Shown here one piece after another: positions 1-10,775 of a stretch of 64,000 bases of DNA. The number at the start of each line of letters is the position of its first letter. Position 1 is the first letter of the stretch. This DNA is from Erinaceus europaeus (taxonomy: Eukaryota; Chordata; Mammalia; Eulipotyphla; Erinaceidae), in NCBI RefSeq assembly GCF_950295315.1, contig NC_080175.1, forward strand, positions 86,717,581 through 86,781,580. Reading direction: 5' to 3'. The position numbers were made by a program, and so were the translations under genes. Below the pieces are notes generated by a model that was not told the origin of the DNA, did not search any database, and saw nothing but the letters and a program-made list of their open reading frames with translations.

Positions 1-429
1 ACATAGCTGTACATGTATGACAGTTCTGATTTGAGGCCCTGGCCACCACATAAACTTGTCATGCTAAGAGGAGTCATTGTGAGTGGTTTAGTTGTGCTGT
101 TGTGTCTCTTCTTCTCTCTCTTCCTCTCTCTGAAACCCTGCTTCTCATCCTCTAATAATAATTTTGAAAAAATTCTGCCAGAAGCAGTGAACCCCAGCAA
201 GCAGAAAGACATAGTGAAATCCCTTGGGGGTGGAGGGGGTAAAGATGAAGGGACAGGGAGATAAGAGGAGAGAAGGAAAGACTCCACAGCATCGAAACTT
301 CTAGTGCCATCTTGGCAGGACTCCAACCTGAATCTGCTGCACTAGACTTTAAATAGTACAGTTCAACCATTTATTTTCCCTTTGTTTCTTAAAGTCCACC
401 TACATTTGAAGTAATCCAGTATTCCTCTT
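1..429. other. eroded SINE-like and unique sequence
   Basis: Positions about 30-200 hold a pyrimidine-rich stretch followed by a piece resembling the 3' extension of the long SINE form (a ctgccagaagcagtg-like string), so this is probably a very old SINE on the plus strand. The 83-codon frame at 13-264 lies across it and has no family I recognise; it is not supported as a gene. The remainder to 429 looks unique. Confidence 0.35.
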
Positions 430-885
430 TCACTCTCTGGATTATCTAATTTGATATGGCTCCTTCAAATACCATCCATGGGGTATTAAAAATTTTACAT
501 GTTTTCCTACTTTTGAGAAATATACCACTGTGAGTATATATCTGAACTTTCTTAACCACTCATCTGTCATTGGCCATTTCCACATTTTGACTACTGCCAA
601 TAGGATTGGAGATAGCTGTGGATAAGCCTCTCCAAATATGTGCTGTGTGTTTTGGTTAGATACCTGAAAGTTGAATTTATGGATCATTTGGTGGGTTTCT
701 AATATTTTGAGAAATCTCTAAATTCTTTTTTCCACAAGGACTGAATCAATTCCATTCCCACCATCAGTGTAGAAGTGTTCTTGTATCTTTATCTCCTCAC
801 CAGCACTTGTTGTTTCTCTTCTTTTGGATGTATGACATGCTTACAAGTGTAAGGAAGTTGCTAATTACTATCACAATTTATAGTC
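430..885 (-). mobile_element. L1 tail fragment, antisense
   Basis: The minus strand reads as the end of L1 ORF2 and the start of the 3'UTR. Recognisable landmarks are the antisense forms of the 'small number of observations on a scaffold' style tail: accatccatgg, ttcccaccatcagtg and tcctcaccagcacttg. The same landmarks recur at 1200-1560 in a second copy, so these are two separate insertions in the same direction. It is decayed, with no open frame of useful length. Confidence 0.75.
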
Positions 886-1728
886 CTTTTTTATTTCTTC
901 CAATTTCATTATCACTTTATTGAAATAATATTGAGTTACAGAATTTTTGTTATTACAAGGGTACATCTCCACTTTTCCTTAGATAAGTATTCATACATAT
1001 TCCTTCAACCAAACTATCATTTTATTTCATTATAAGGACTTAGGCTCCCAGCCTCTCTGAGTCCCTTAATCTGCTGTGTCAGACCATAATTTACTAAGGA
1101 TTCATCCTATATTGTCCTTTGTTTTGCTTCTGAAAACCCTTCAGTGAATGAGAATATTCAGTAGTTCTCTTTCTATTTCTGGTTTATCTCATTTAATATG
1201 ATTTTCTCTAGATCCATCCATGTTGTAGAAAAAGAGACTATTCTATCATTTCTCACAACTTTGTAGTGTTCCATTGTGTATATATGCCACAACTTCTTTA
1301 TCTATCCATCTGTTGTTGAACACTTGGGCTGTTTCCAAAAATTGACACTTACAAATAGGACCATCACAAACTTAAGTGTGCATATATCTTTTCAAATCGC
1401 TGTTTTTGTGTATTTGCATAGATTCCAAGAAGATCTATTTTAGTGTTCTCAGGAATCTCTAAACTGTTTTCCACAAGAGCTGCACTACTTTGCATTCCCA
1501 CCATGAGTTCCCTTCTCTCTACATCCTTGCCAGCACTTTTTGTTCCTATTCTTTTTTTTGAGATAGGATATTTATCACAGGGTTCAGAAGGTATTTTATT
1601 GTTGCCTTGATGTTCATTTCTCTGATAATCTAAGATCCTGAACATTTTTCCACATATATGTTGGCCATCTGAGTATCTTCACTTTCACTTTGAGAAGTGT
1701 CTGTTCAGTTCTTTCTCCCTCACTCAGT
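886..1728 (-). mobile_element. L1 3' end, antisense, first part
   Basis: Starts on the plus strand with L1 3'UTR-like sequence (tttattgaaataatattgag), then passes into antisense ORF2 with the landmarks atccatccatgttg, gttccattgtgtatat, cattcccaccatgag and tgttggccatctgag. The copy is interrupted at about 1729 by a SINE and an LTR-like piece and resumes near 2423. Stops and frame breaks are frequent, so it is dead. Confidence 0.8.
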
Positions 1729-2020
1729 TTTTTTTTTTTTTTTATCTCCAGGGTTTGTGATGGGGCTGGCTGTCATTAGCACTACAAATCTTCTGCTCCT
1801 GGTGGTCATTTTTTCCCCATTTTATTGGAGAGGCCAGAGAGAAATTGAGAAGGGAGGGGAGATAGAAAGGAAGAAAGGCAAACACCTGTGGACCTGCTTT
1901 ATGGTTTGTGAAGCATCCCCCCTGCAGGTTTTGAGCCTGTGGCTTGAAGCTGGATCCTTGTGCAGGACCTTGAGCTTAGTACTATGTGTGCGTAACTGGG
2001 TGAACCACCATGGGACCCCC
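1729..2020 (-). mobile_element. SINE, long form (type A with 3' extension), antisense
   Basis: Begins with a run of T (the antisense A-tail), then the reverse of the 3' extension (tgctcctggtggtcattttt), the purine-rich block (gagagaaattgagaaggg), the reversed B-box region and the head, which ends in a C run at 2015-2020. Inserted in the antisense L1. Older and more diverged than the short type A copies elsewhere. Confidence 0.8.
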
Positions 2021-2422
2021 CTTCTTTAGGGCCTTACGCCAGCCCCTCCCCCTCCATCCTCCACTGCTGATACTATGGTATATTTACATAATCATTGTTT
2101 TGCCTGAGACCCGCCCTGCCTACAGGGTATTAATTAATCTCACCGGTTAAAACCTTTGCTAAGGGAGTTTCTACCTAGCCTGCTCTTTTCTTTTCTCCAC
2201 ACCCTTTCCTAGCCATTTCCTTTTCCAACTTGCCACTTCCGGTTCTAAGAGAAAAGCGTTGTCTCTGATCAATAAAGACGCACTGTGTTCCCTTTCCTCT
2301 AAGAGTTCCTGGTTCCTCTCCCATGTCGCTGAGCAAGCAGCCGCCCAGGTAGGCTCCAGTCGAGTTCTCTCCAACCCAGAGAGCAGGTGCCTGGGAAGAA
2401 ACACCCTCAAGCTAGCCTGGCA
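2021..2422 (+). mobile_element. LTR-like fragment, endogenous retrovirus
   Basis: GC-richer block dropped into an antisense L1. It has an AATAAA at 2271-2276 followed by a C- and T-rich region and a CTCTCC-rich end, as in a U3-R-U5. A TGTTT at 2096 and an AAACA ending at 2403 could be the terminal inverted ends, but I could not find matching target duplications, so the edges are approximate. It could instead be another GC-rich repeat. No retroviral coding sequence is present. Confidence 0.45.
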
Positions 2423-2740
2423 CTTCTATTTTAATGTTTCTGTTAGTGAGATACATGAGTTCCTTATATATCTTAGCTATTATCCCTTTATCTGGCATGT
2501 GGCATGTAAATATATTTTTCCATTCTGTAGTGAAGGTCTGTTTTGGTGATTACACCTTTCGCAGTGAAGAAATTTTTAGCTTGATGTACACCCATTGCTT
2601 AATTTTTTCTTTTGTTTTTCTTTCAGCTGAATTGTTTTACCAGTCCAGTTACTGGTCTCTCTATTGCTTTGCTCTTCCAAATGTGTCCCTCTAAATCCTT
2701 ATACACATTTTATTTTGTGATCTTTCAAAATTAAAGAATA
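2423..2740 (-). mobile_element. L1 3' end, antisense, continuation
   Basis: Continues the copy broken at 1728: gagttccttatatatc, ttccattctgtag and tttttagcttgatgta are antisense L1 ORF2 landmarks in the expected order. Together with 886-1728 it forms one element split by later insertions. Confidence 0.75.
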
Positions 2741-2853
2741 CATTATTATTTCTATTGAAAGAAAATTCACAATTTAAAAAGTAACTCATTGAATCTTTAA
2801 TAAGGTGTGAGCCCTTGGTGTGATCATTCTAGATAACCAAAATCTAGTGATGC

Positions 2854-2928
2854 TTACAGATAACTGGTGAATGGGGGCTGGGTGGTGGCACACCTGGCTA
2901 AGCGCACACATTACAGATAACTGGTGAA
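2854..2928 (+). mobile_element. 39-bp SINE head flanked by an 18-bp perfect duplication
   Basis: The string ttacagataactggtgaa occurs at 2854-2871 and again at 2911-2928. Between them lie only 39 bases (2872-2910) that match the head and A-box of the type A SINE (ggctgggtggtggcacacc, then ggctaagcgcacaca). The body, B-box and A-rich tail are missing. The perfect duplication marks a real, fairly recent insertion event. Sequence from 2929 to 3183 looks unique. Confidence 0.8.
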
Positions 2929-3183
2929 GATCCTACCGGCACAGTGAAATACAGCATCACTTGAATTGCTCGATCTGTAGCCTCAGGAGAAATAATAAAT
3001 GTGTGTTTGTTCTTTTGTGTTGAGTCCCTTAAGTTTCAGAATTAGTCATTTCTCTTTCTAACTTAAATATAGTTCAAATTATCCTGTCCTTGTTAGTGCC
3101 CTTATTTTGATCTAAATAATACAGCTAATTTTTGTTATAACACTACACAATCACAGACACAGTGAAGATAGAGTTTGCTTTTG

Positions 3184-3390
3184 GGGACTGGGCAGTGGAG
3201 TACCTGGCTCAGCAAACATGTTATAATGTGCAAGGACCCAGGTTCAGGTCGATGGTCTCCACTTGCAGAGTGGAAATGTTGCTAGCAGCAAAGTAGAGAC
3301 AGCTGGTGTCTCTCAATCACTCTCTGTCTTCTCCTACCCTCTCAGTTTCTCTGCCTCTAGCCAATACATCAATAGATAAAATTTAAAAAG
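3184..3390 (+). mobile_element. SINE type A
   Basis: Head (ggggactgggcagtggag), B-box region (aggacccaggttcaggtc), the pyrimidine-rich block with ctctctgtcttctcc and an A-rich tail appear in order. Diverged copy. Confidence 0.8.
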
Positions 3391-3864
3391 GAAAATGGTT
3401 GCTTTTATAGAATATTACAAAGAGTAAACAATTATTCCATTAAACAAATCAAATAATATTTTGTGTTGGATGTGTCCCTCTCTATCCTGGCATCAGCTAG
3501 GATTTTGGATAAGTGAGAAAAGGAAGGCTCCCAATAAACAGTCTAAAATTACTGATTACAGTGTAGAGATGGACATGCCTACAGCCCCTGCTGTGATTTC
3601 ACTTATTTATAACCTTAAAATCCTAGGTTGCCCTAAAAAATGTAGCACATTTACTGCCTGAAAGATAAATATGTCTTCCTTTATAATAACAGCAGCTACA
3701 AAAGTATAGCTACATAGTCACAAATCTTTACACACTTGAATATTTTTTAATCTCCTTACCTAGCCTTCTATACTTAATTAGTGGATAGAAGGCTATTAAG
3801 TTATTAATTTGGTGCAAGCAGAGGACACCCAGCTAAATAGCAGATAAGCATATAAATATTTAAA

Positions 3865-3895
<31 letters not shown>

Positions 3896-4427
3896 CTTAA
3901 AACATATATATATATATTTATTTATTTATTTTAAAGGAAGGCACCATTTAAAAACATATATAAGGCAAGTTTAGGGACTTGTTCCCATGGCTCTATTTTG
4001 GAAATGTGAATTCAGTAGCAGGCTGAAGGAAAAAAAAACAAAAACGTATATTATTGCCCTAGATGACAATGGACACTAGTGGAAGTAATAGACTATCCAT
4101 ATATTTCAGCATAAAAATTGCCTATCGAAGAATTCAGTCCTCATCATTTGTCATATGGCTGTTATGGTGAATATTAGAGCAATTTATCTGGGCCAAGTTG
4201 TTTAGCAAAAACTCATTAAAATGCAAATCTATTACTTGTAAAAGATAACACATTAAGTCATATAACATATTAATAATTTAACAAGTACTGTGCTATCCTA
4301 AAGTTCTCATAATTGATCTGTTGACACAGCACTTAGTAGATAAATTCGCTTGCATTTTTAATAATAGGCTTCCAAAACTCAAGATTATTCTAACTCTTTC
4401 TTGAATTCTGTATTCTGCATAGTTTTC
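3391..4427. other. unique AT-rich DNA with a TA microsatellite
   Basis: No gene or recognisable transposon. Contains (TA)n at about 3867-3896 and again at 3903-3918, with the flank aaacatatata repeated on both sides. The 66-codon frame at 3461-3661 has no recognisable domain. Confidence 0.5.
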
Positions 4428-4800
4428 TCCTCTTATGGACTGATTGGCTGTGTCCCCACCAGCAATTCATAGGATGAAGACCTTATCTTCAGTGTGCTAT
4501 TAGGAGGAAGAAGTGTAGAGAGTTTTGCAAAGGTCTTAGAGTGGAACCCCATGATGACATTACTTCCCTCACAATCACAAACAGCAGATTATCCTTTCTA
4601 ACACATTAAAGTTATCAGAACTGTGAAGAACTAGAAGAAAAAACTACAATTCAACAAAAAAGACACTTGCTGAAAATCATTCATGCTGATACCCTGTTCT
4701 TAGATTGTCAGACTGAAACTATGAGAAAATAAATATATTGTTTAATCTACTCAATCAATGAAGCTTTATTATAGCAACTAATTCAACCACTCATCTGGTT
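4428..4800 (+). mobile_element. ancient eutherian interspersed repeat (LTR-like)
   Basis: Matches in order a very common old mammalian repeat: tatggactgattggctgtg with tccccacc, a reference to tgctattaggagg, then gaaactatgagaaaataaat, and an end resembling ctcaatcaatgaagctttat plus tatagcaactaattcaacc. I recall the consensus but not its family name with certainty. It is heavily decayed and predates the lineage-specific repeats around it. Confidence 0.6.
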
Positions 4801-4888
4801 TTTCAATTTAAGAAACTAGGAGTAATTTCTCATTGCCTTAGAGTTTCTATATTTCATGTCTGTACCAACAGCAAATTTTTTAGTCTGT

Positions 4889-5885
4889 TGTTGGCTTTCT
4901 GGCAGGGTGATCTCCAGCAGAAAGGCAACCTACCTGTTCTCTCACTCGCTCAAGAAACGAAAATGAAGTAAAGACACTGAGGAGACTGAAGCGTGCTCAG
5001 ATCTTGTTTATTAGCAGGTGGGCAAGAGTTTTTTTTTTTTCTATATTTAATTTATTTATTCCCTTTTGTTGCCCTTGTTGTTTTATTGTTGTAGTTATTA
5101 TTGTTGTTGTCGTTGTTGGATAGGACAGAGAGAAATGGAGAGAGGAGGGGAAGACAGAGAGGAGGAGAGAAAGACAGACACCTGCAGACCTGCTTCACCG
5201 CCTGTGAAGCGACTCCCCTGCAGGTGGGGAGCCGGGGTTCGAACCGGGATCCTTATGCCGGTCCTTGTGCTTTGCGCCACCTGCGCTTAACCCGTTGCGC
5301 TACATCCCGACTCCTGGGCAAGAGTTTCAATAGAAAACCAAACAAAGGGCATTGTCAGAAATTACAGGTTTCTTAAGGGTCAGCTTGCCCCGATGGCAGG
5401 GGGCTGGTATGACAAGAGTTGATACATAAAGATCAATACAATTAGTCTCCTGACGCAGGCATTTAATTATCCAAAGGCATTTGAGAGAAGAATAGGGGTT
5501 GAATCAGTAAGGTGAGATAGAGAAGGAAGAACAAGGCTTTAAAGACATCAAAAGGGATACAGGAAATAAGGTCTTAGGGGTTTTTCACTTGTCCGGTGTT
5601 AGGAGTGTGTGACAGGATGTGCTTTTCCTTTGTGATCAAAAGGTGAAGTGGAATGTGTGAACTTTGAGTGAATGAATCTTAAAGTAGGCGGCCATGTGGA
5701 CTGCAGTTTGAGGTTTATGTGGGCTTGAGAGTCAAGAAAAGAAGAACTTAGTCTGAGGGACGGTTTCTCCCCTTTGCTCACCTCGGTTGAGAGAGACTAA
5801 CAAGAGGGTATCTTCTCAGACCTCCATCCAAGGATGGGGGGGGGAGTTCTCCGTAAGCTCTATCAAGCTTACACATAGCCCCACA
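4889..5885 (-). mobile_element. solo LTR, antisense, with 6-bp target duplication
   Basis: On the plus strand it begins TGTTGGC (4889) and ends CCCCACA (5885). The 6-bp string gtctgt flanks both ends (4883-4888 and 5886-5891). A TTTATT at 5007-5012 is the antisense polyadenylation signal, placed near the U5 side as expected for a minus-strand LTR. Removing the nested SINE leaves roughly 700 bp. No internal retroviral sequence adjoins it, so it is a solo LTR left by recombination. A 6-bp duplication is typical of class II (ERVK-like) elements; that class call is inference. Confidence 0.75.
5031..5314 (-). mobile_element. SINE type A inside the solo LTR, antisense
   Basis: Near-consensus copy from the T-run and ttcccttttgttgcccttg through the purine block, the tgtgaagcgactcccctgc region and the head ending cgactcc. 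The LTR sequence tgggcaagagttt is present on both sides (5019-5031 and 5315-5327), which gives the target duplication and proves the SINE is younger than the LTR. Confidence 0.9.
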
Positions 5886-5891
5886 GTCTGT

Positions 5892-6128
5892 TGTGTTATA
5901 ATTCCTCAGATGAAAAAAAAAAAAAAAACTTCAATGACTTGCACTGCAATAATAATGCAATCTAAACTACTCATTTTAGCCCAGACCTAAACCATTTCCC
6001 TTCTCACTCTCTTCTTAATTTGTGGCCCTTGAGTCATAATCACATGTTATCATACCACAATGTCTACCCTTACTTAGATATTCTTTACCTTCTCTTCCAA
6101 TGAAAGGAAGATTCTCTTTCAGTTCCTT
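5892..6128. other. unique DNA with an A-run
   Basis: No feature beyond an A-run at about 5913-5928. The 67-codon frame overlapping the LTR edge and the A-run is not credible as a gene. Confidence 0.5.
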
Positions 6129-6142
6129 CTCATGACTATCTT

Positions 6143-6350
6143 TTTTTTTTATTGTTGTAGTTATTATTGTTGTTGTCGTTGTTGGATAGGACAGAGAGAA
6201 ATGGAGAGAGGAGGGGAAGACAGAGAGGGGGAGATAAAGACAGACACCTGCAGACCTGCTTCACCGCCTGTGAAGCGACTCCCCTGCAGGTGGGGAGCCG
6301 GGGCTGGAACCGGGATCCTTACGCCGGTCCTTGTGCTTTGCGCCACCTGC
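6143..6350 (-). mobile_element. SINE type A, head-truncated, antisense
   Basis: Runs from a T-tract to cgccacctg with no final head segment. The string ctcatgactatctt flanks it at 6129-6142 and 6351-6364. The perfect 14-bp duplication shows that the missing head is a 5' truncation at integration. Very close to consensus, hence young. Confidence 0.9.
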
Positions 6351-6364
6351 CTCATGACTATCTT

Positions 6365-7199
6365 ATCTTTCGTTTGTGACACAGTACAAGGCTTAGTTTC
6401 CCAGAGAAATACTTTCTCTGGTGTCTCTGTCTCTCTTTCCCTCTCTATCACCGTTCTCTCTTGATTTCTGGCTGTCTCAATCCAATTAATAAAGTTAATA
6501 AAAAGAAATATTTTCTCTGAACATGCCAGATAAAGTAACTCTCAATATCATAATACTGGTATTGCTTCAACTTTATTATTTCTTTTCTAAGAATGCATCA
6601 CTATCTGAATGAGTACTACTTTTTTGGTTAATTTCCATGTGCTACTTTTGTCTCACATCATAAAATATATCTAGTAGGGTATGAATATTGTGTATCTTTC
6701 TGTTGTTATATCTCCAATAATAAGACATACACTGTTATTTAAGCAGCATACAAATACATATTGTCAATAATACATTTAAGTTTAAATCACAATCTAAAAA
6801 AAATTGTTGATCAAATATATGCATGATATTCAGCATAATAATTCATGCTTCCAAACAAAAGACTTAAAGTGTATATGTTGTGTGAGTATAGTACAAATAC
6901 TAAAACTTTAAAGTTTCATTTTATCTAACATGAAATATTTTAAAACTAACTTACACTCTGTATAGACTTATATTAGAGAACATTTAGATTTTCTAGTTAT
7001 AGAACTTAATATCCTTTAAAAAGGAATTGGTTTAATTATATTTAAAAAAGATTTTCCTTAAAATACTTTAATTTCATGTATTATTTGTGACTGACTTTTT
7101 CAAAATTAGAAGTTAGTCACTTAGTCTTTTTTTAAGTACAAATCATTTTTTTTTTCCTTTTGCTTGTTATTTAGTTTGCTTATTCATTTACCAGTGGCA
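6365..7199. other. unique AT-rich DNA
   Basis: No gene or recognisable repeat seen in about 830 bases. Confidence 0.5.
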
Positions 7200-7412
7200 T
7201 TATCATTGAGACTCTGTGTCTACAATATGATTCTACTGCTCCTGATGGTCTTTTTTCTTATAGAGACAGAAAGAAATAGAAAACGAGAAAAAGGTAGAAA
7301 GAGAAACACTTGCAGCACTACTTCACCGCTGATAAATCAGCACCCCCATGTTGAACCTGGTTCCTTGTACATGACAACCTCTGCAATGTACTATGTGTGC
7401 CACCACCCAGCC
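7200..7412 (-). mobile_element. SINE type A, antisense, old
   Basis: Reversed pattern ctactgctcctgatggtc, then purine-rich body and the head ending ccaccacccagccca. The 126-codon frame here (7164-7544) merely runs through two SINEs. Confidence 0.75.
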
Positions 7413-7487
7413 CAGTTGCAAGTGACTTTTAAGAATAGATGTCTGAGTGGGTTCATACCACCAATTCTACTAAATAATCAAAAGCAA

Positions 7488-7683
7488 TCATTTTTTAATT
7501 TTTTATATTTATTTATTGAATTGAGACAGCCAGAAATTGAGTGAGGAAGGAAAAGAGAGACAACCGCAGCAGTTTTACCACTTGCAAAGTCTTCTCTCAT
7601 ACAGGTAGGGACTGAGGGCTCAAACTTTGGCTCTTGCATAATGTAGCATGTTCACTGGACCAGGTACGCTACCACCTGGGCCC
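7488..7683 (-). mobile_element. SINE type A, antisense, with target duplication
   Basis: Flanked by atcaaaagcaa at 7477-7487 and 7684-7694. The body has gagacagccagaaattgag and ends with accaggtacgctaccacctg with gg, the reverse of the head of the 'gggccaggtggtggc' subtype. Confidence 0.85.
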
Positions 7684-7694
7684 ATCAAAAGCAA

Positions 7695-9743
7695 CCTCAA
7701 TATTGCCGCAGACACAGAATAAAGACATTTATTGTTAGGGTGTACCTATTAAATAGCTGAGTGGTCAACTGAGTCTCTGAAACAACAGATCAACTGTGAT
7801 TCATTTTTAATATTACATTAAAATAATTTCTTCTACTCTTACAATAATTAAAGCAAATAAATCAGCAGAAATGTAAATGACAGGGATATAAAAAAATGAG
7901 AGAACTCTGGGTCATACATGGGCTACTGGTTGTTTTTAACTTCATTTCACTTAAAATTAAATAGAATTTTGAATGGTAAAATGAGTTTGATAGGATTTAC
8001 AGTATAGAAATATGTCATTTTAGTTCAAGGGCTTATAGCTATCTAGATGATAGGCATATATATATATATTTATATACATATATATATGCTTTTTGTAAAA
8101 TTACAGAGTTTTAATTGAAATTTAATCTGTAAAAGTAAATTAGCAACTTTTTTCATTTATGCTTATACAATACCTCATTTTTATAAACAACAATCAGTGC
8201 ATTTTTGTTCTCTATTTGTGTAAAAGCAACATCTGGATGCCTGGCAGTCTCTGTAGCAGAACAAAATGCTGAAAAATAACAAAAGAACTGTCAGCTCTTA
8301 CTTACAAAGTGTCTCAAATTTCTTCCACCATTTTTAGCTTGTTATATGAATATATTATCTGAGGTGTATAATTTAAAAATACTATTAAATGTTTTGTAAA
8401 TTAGACAGAACTATACATTAAAAAGTGTATAGCATATATGTTTATTTTAGTATGGGTAACATTATCAAGCACCCACTTAAAAAGTAAGTTTATATGAAAG
8501 AACATTTTAAAATAATTATATTACATTTCTAAAACAATGTCTCAAAAAATTTCCATGTAAAACAATCTCTAATATTCAAACGCTATATCACAAAAGACAA
8601 TTTTCGGTTCAATAAATATAAAGGAAATTATTGCACATTTTTTTGTTAGCTTTCCAGTAGTAGTACAATACCAGAGGAGTTAAGGGATTTTATAGTCAAT
8701 TGCATTGTTATTTCCTTTTTCTTTTAAACATAATATACTGACAATATATGTATTATACATAGGCATGTTCTTAGTAATTAAGGACAGGACACAACGTAAG
8801 ATTTTAGTATGACAGAGCAGTATGTAAAAAAAACAATCTGATCTCTTAGTCTTTCCGTGTGGAGTTCCATCGACAGTACATTTCAAAACACTGCTATATA
8901 AAAATGAACAAGAATAATAATTTTATCATTATCTCTTGAGTATTATACAATGCAAATTTTATCAGTTTTTTTCTAAGGCAAAACACAAGTCTCTCACCTA
9001 TTAAACATGATAAATTAACATAAAGGATACACTGGAGTCCAAAGACAAAATCCGAAAGATAGTGTTACTCACTGGGAAGTCCAAACACAATGGGAGATTT
9101 GAATTATTTTTATTATTTATTAATTTTACTCTGTTAGTCCTCTGCAACAAAAGATCTGTGAAAGTCTTTGTAAATTCATCATGCATATTCCCTCCATTTG
9201 TGCCTTTGTTCTATCTGAGAAAACGCATTCTTTGTTATACTGAATAAATTTATTTCTTTCAAATTGGTAAGATTCTATATTGATGCCATTTTTATTAGTA
9301 TTATGTGAAAGTTATTTCACTCAGAAATATTAACATATTTCAAATTACAAAGACTGGAAAAAAGTACATCTAAACTAGGGAAAAAGAAAGAATAAGAATA
9401 ATATTCTAAAATAAATGACTTTTTATATATTGGGTTGTCAGAAAAATTAGGAAGCAGTTTTGCTTAGAAAAAAATTAAAAAAAACATTAAGACTTTTCCA
9501 ACAACCTAATTAAGGTTTTATAAACATAGCTGTAATATCTTGGAGGAAAAAAAACATTTTATGATCAGAAGATATGCAATGCAATGATTTACTAAAAACT
9601 GTGTAAGTAAATTTTCAGCAAAGTTATGGACTAACTCAATCTTCCTAGTTAAAAAAAAAATGTGTATGAGTCAGTCCTGTTACACTTTATGTAGAATACT
9701 CAATAAGAATTACATTTCTCAATATTATACACAAAATACGGTA
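7695..9743. other. long unique AT-rich stretch
   Basis: About 2 kb without a recognisable gene, SINE or L1. Contains a small TA-rich tract at about 8055-8090. The 60-68-codon frames in it show no domains and lie in low-complexity AT-rich DNA. Confidence 0.5.
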
Positions 9744-9930
9744 GCTAGGGCCTAGGTGGTGGCATGTTTGGTTAATTTAAACACATACATTAAAGTGCTC
9801 AGGGACCTAGGTTCAAGTGGTGAAGCAGGGCTCCAGATATCTCTATGTCTCTTTCCTTCTCTATCTTCCCCTTCTCTTCTCCATTTTCCTGTCTCTATGC
9901 AATAATAATTAAATAAAAATAAAAAAGGAA
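9744..9930 (+). mobile_element. SINE type A with internal deletion
   Basis: Head gggcctaggtggtggcatg and aggttcaag are joined directly to tggtgaagcagggctccag, so the middle (about 25-30 bases after the B-box) is missing. An A-rich tail follows. Confidence 0.75.
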
Positions 9931-9941
9931 GATGCACAAGG

Positions 9942-9971
9942 TTTAATATATATACATTATATATATTAAAC

Positions 9972-10027
<56 letters not shown>

Positions 10028-10030
10028 GTT
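9942..10030. repeat. AT-rich double palindrome with (TA)n
   Basis: Two adjoining fold-backs. 9942-9970 has 13-base arms (tttaatatatata and its complement) around a 3-base loop cat. 9969-10030 is a perfect 62-base palindrome: aactacta, then (TA)n, then tagtagtt. Such sequences can extrude as cruciforms and are prone to length change. Confidence 0.9.
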
Positions 10031-10039
10031 AAAGTTTAA

Positions 10040-10195
10040 AAACCTCAGCTACCTGTTAAATGGGTCAGTGGACACAACACTGGGTTTAAAAGCATGAGGT
10101 CTTGAGTTCTAGATCCAGCACTGCATTTGTCAGAGTGTTATGGTTCTTGCTCTCCAGTGTTAACAAATAAATAAACACAAATTTAAAAAAAAGTC
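10040..10195 (+). mobile_element. SINE type B, diverged
   Basis: Head acctgttaaatgggtcagtg, then gcatgaggtcttgagttct and agatccagcactgcat with a short A-rich tail match the second, shorter SINE pattern seen repeatedly below. Confidence 0.6.
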
Positions 10196-10295
10196 CAAAA
10201 CATCATTATAAAAATGTATTCAAAATGAAGAATAAGAAAATTCTAAGCATCCCCCAAACGATTACAAATGGTAACTGAAGAGGTATAAGGAAGCA

Positions 10296-10524
10296 TCAGA
10301 TTGTGAAGTGGTGAAGCATGTCTGCAGGTTTCTGTCTTTTTCCCTCTCTACTTCCCCTGCCATGCTCTCTCAATATTTCTCTATTCTATCAAGTAATAGA
10401 AAGGAAAAGAAAAAAGAAAAAACAGTGCCCGCCCACTGGGAATGATGGATTACTGCAGTGCAGTGCAATGCAGGCATGAAACCCAGCAATAAGCTTGGTG
10501 GCAAAAAAAAAAAAAAAAAAGGGA
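10296..10524 (+). mobile_element. SINE type A, long form, partial, with A-tail
   Basis: Starts at gtgaagtggtgaagcatgtc, continues through the pyrimidine block and the 3' extension ending aataagcttggtggcaaaa, then a run of 18 or more A at 10503-10520. Confidence 0.75.
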
Positions 10525-10580
10525 AGGAAGAAAGAAAGAAAGAGATAGAGAAAGAAGGAAAGAAAGAAAGATAGATAGAG
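10521..10580. repeat. (GAAA)n-type purine microsatellite
   Basis: aagaaagaaagaaag-like repeats continue from the A-tail of the preceding SINE, the usual way such microsatellites arise. Confidence 0.85.
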
Positions 10581-10666
10581 GAAAAGAAAACTTCATAACA
10601 TTGAGACTCTAGATAAAATTTTTAAGTTCAAAATATCCTAAAATGTGGAAAATGTGTTGGTGACTT

Positions 10667-10775
10667 TTTTCTTTTCTTTTCTTTTCTTTTCTTTTCTTTT
10701 CTTTTCTTTTCTTTTCTTTCCCTTCTCCTTCTTCTCCTCCTCCTCCTTCCTCTTCTTCTTTTTTTTTTTTTTTTA
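10667..10775. repeat. (CTTTT)n and polypyrimidine tract
   Basis: About ten CTTTT units from 10667 run into a mixed C/T tract and end in a T-run at 10759-10774. The 61-codon frame here is low-complexity. Confidence 0.9.

Noticed and set aside
13..264. 83-codon frame with a hydrophobic N-terminus that looks like a signal anchor
   Set aside because: It runs through an eroded SINE; the hydrophobic part is a translated CT-rich tract.
2096..2403. Exact LTR boundaries TGTTT...AAACA
   Set aside because: The 5-base inverted ends match but the flanking bases (aatcat and ccctca) do not form a target duplication, so the boundaries were left approximate.
5200..5260. tRNA gene (B-box-like ggttcgaaccc on the antisense strand)
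   Set aside because: The A- and B-box-like parts belong to the tRNA-derived head of a SINE and no cloverleaf with matching acceptor stem is present.
7164..7544. 126-codon frame as a gene
   Set aside because: Spans two antisense SINEs and the spacer between them.
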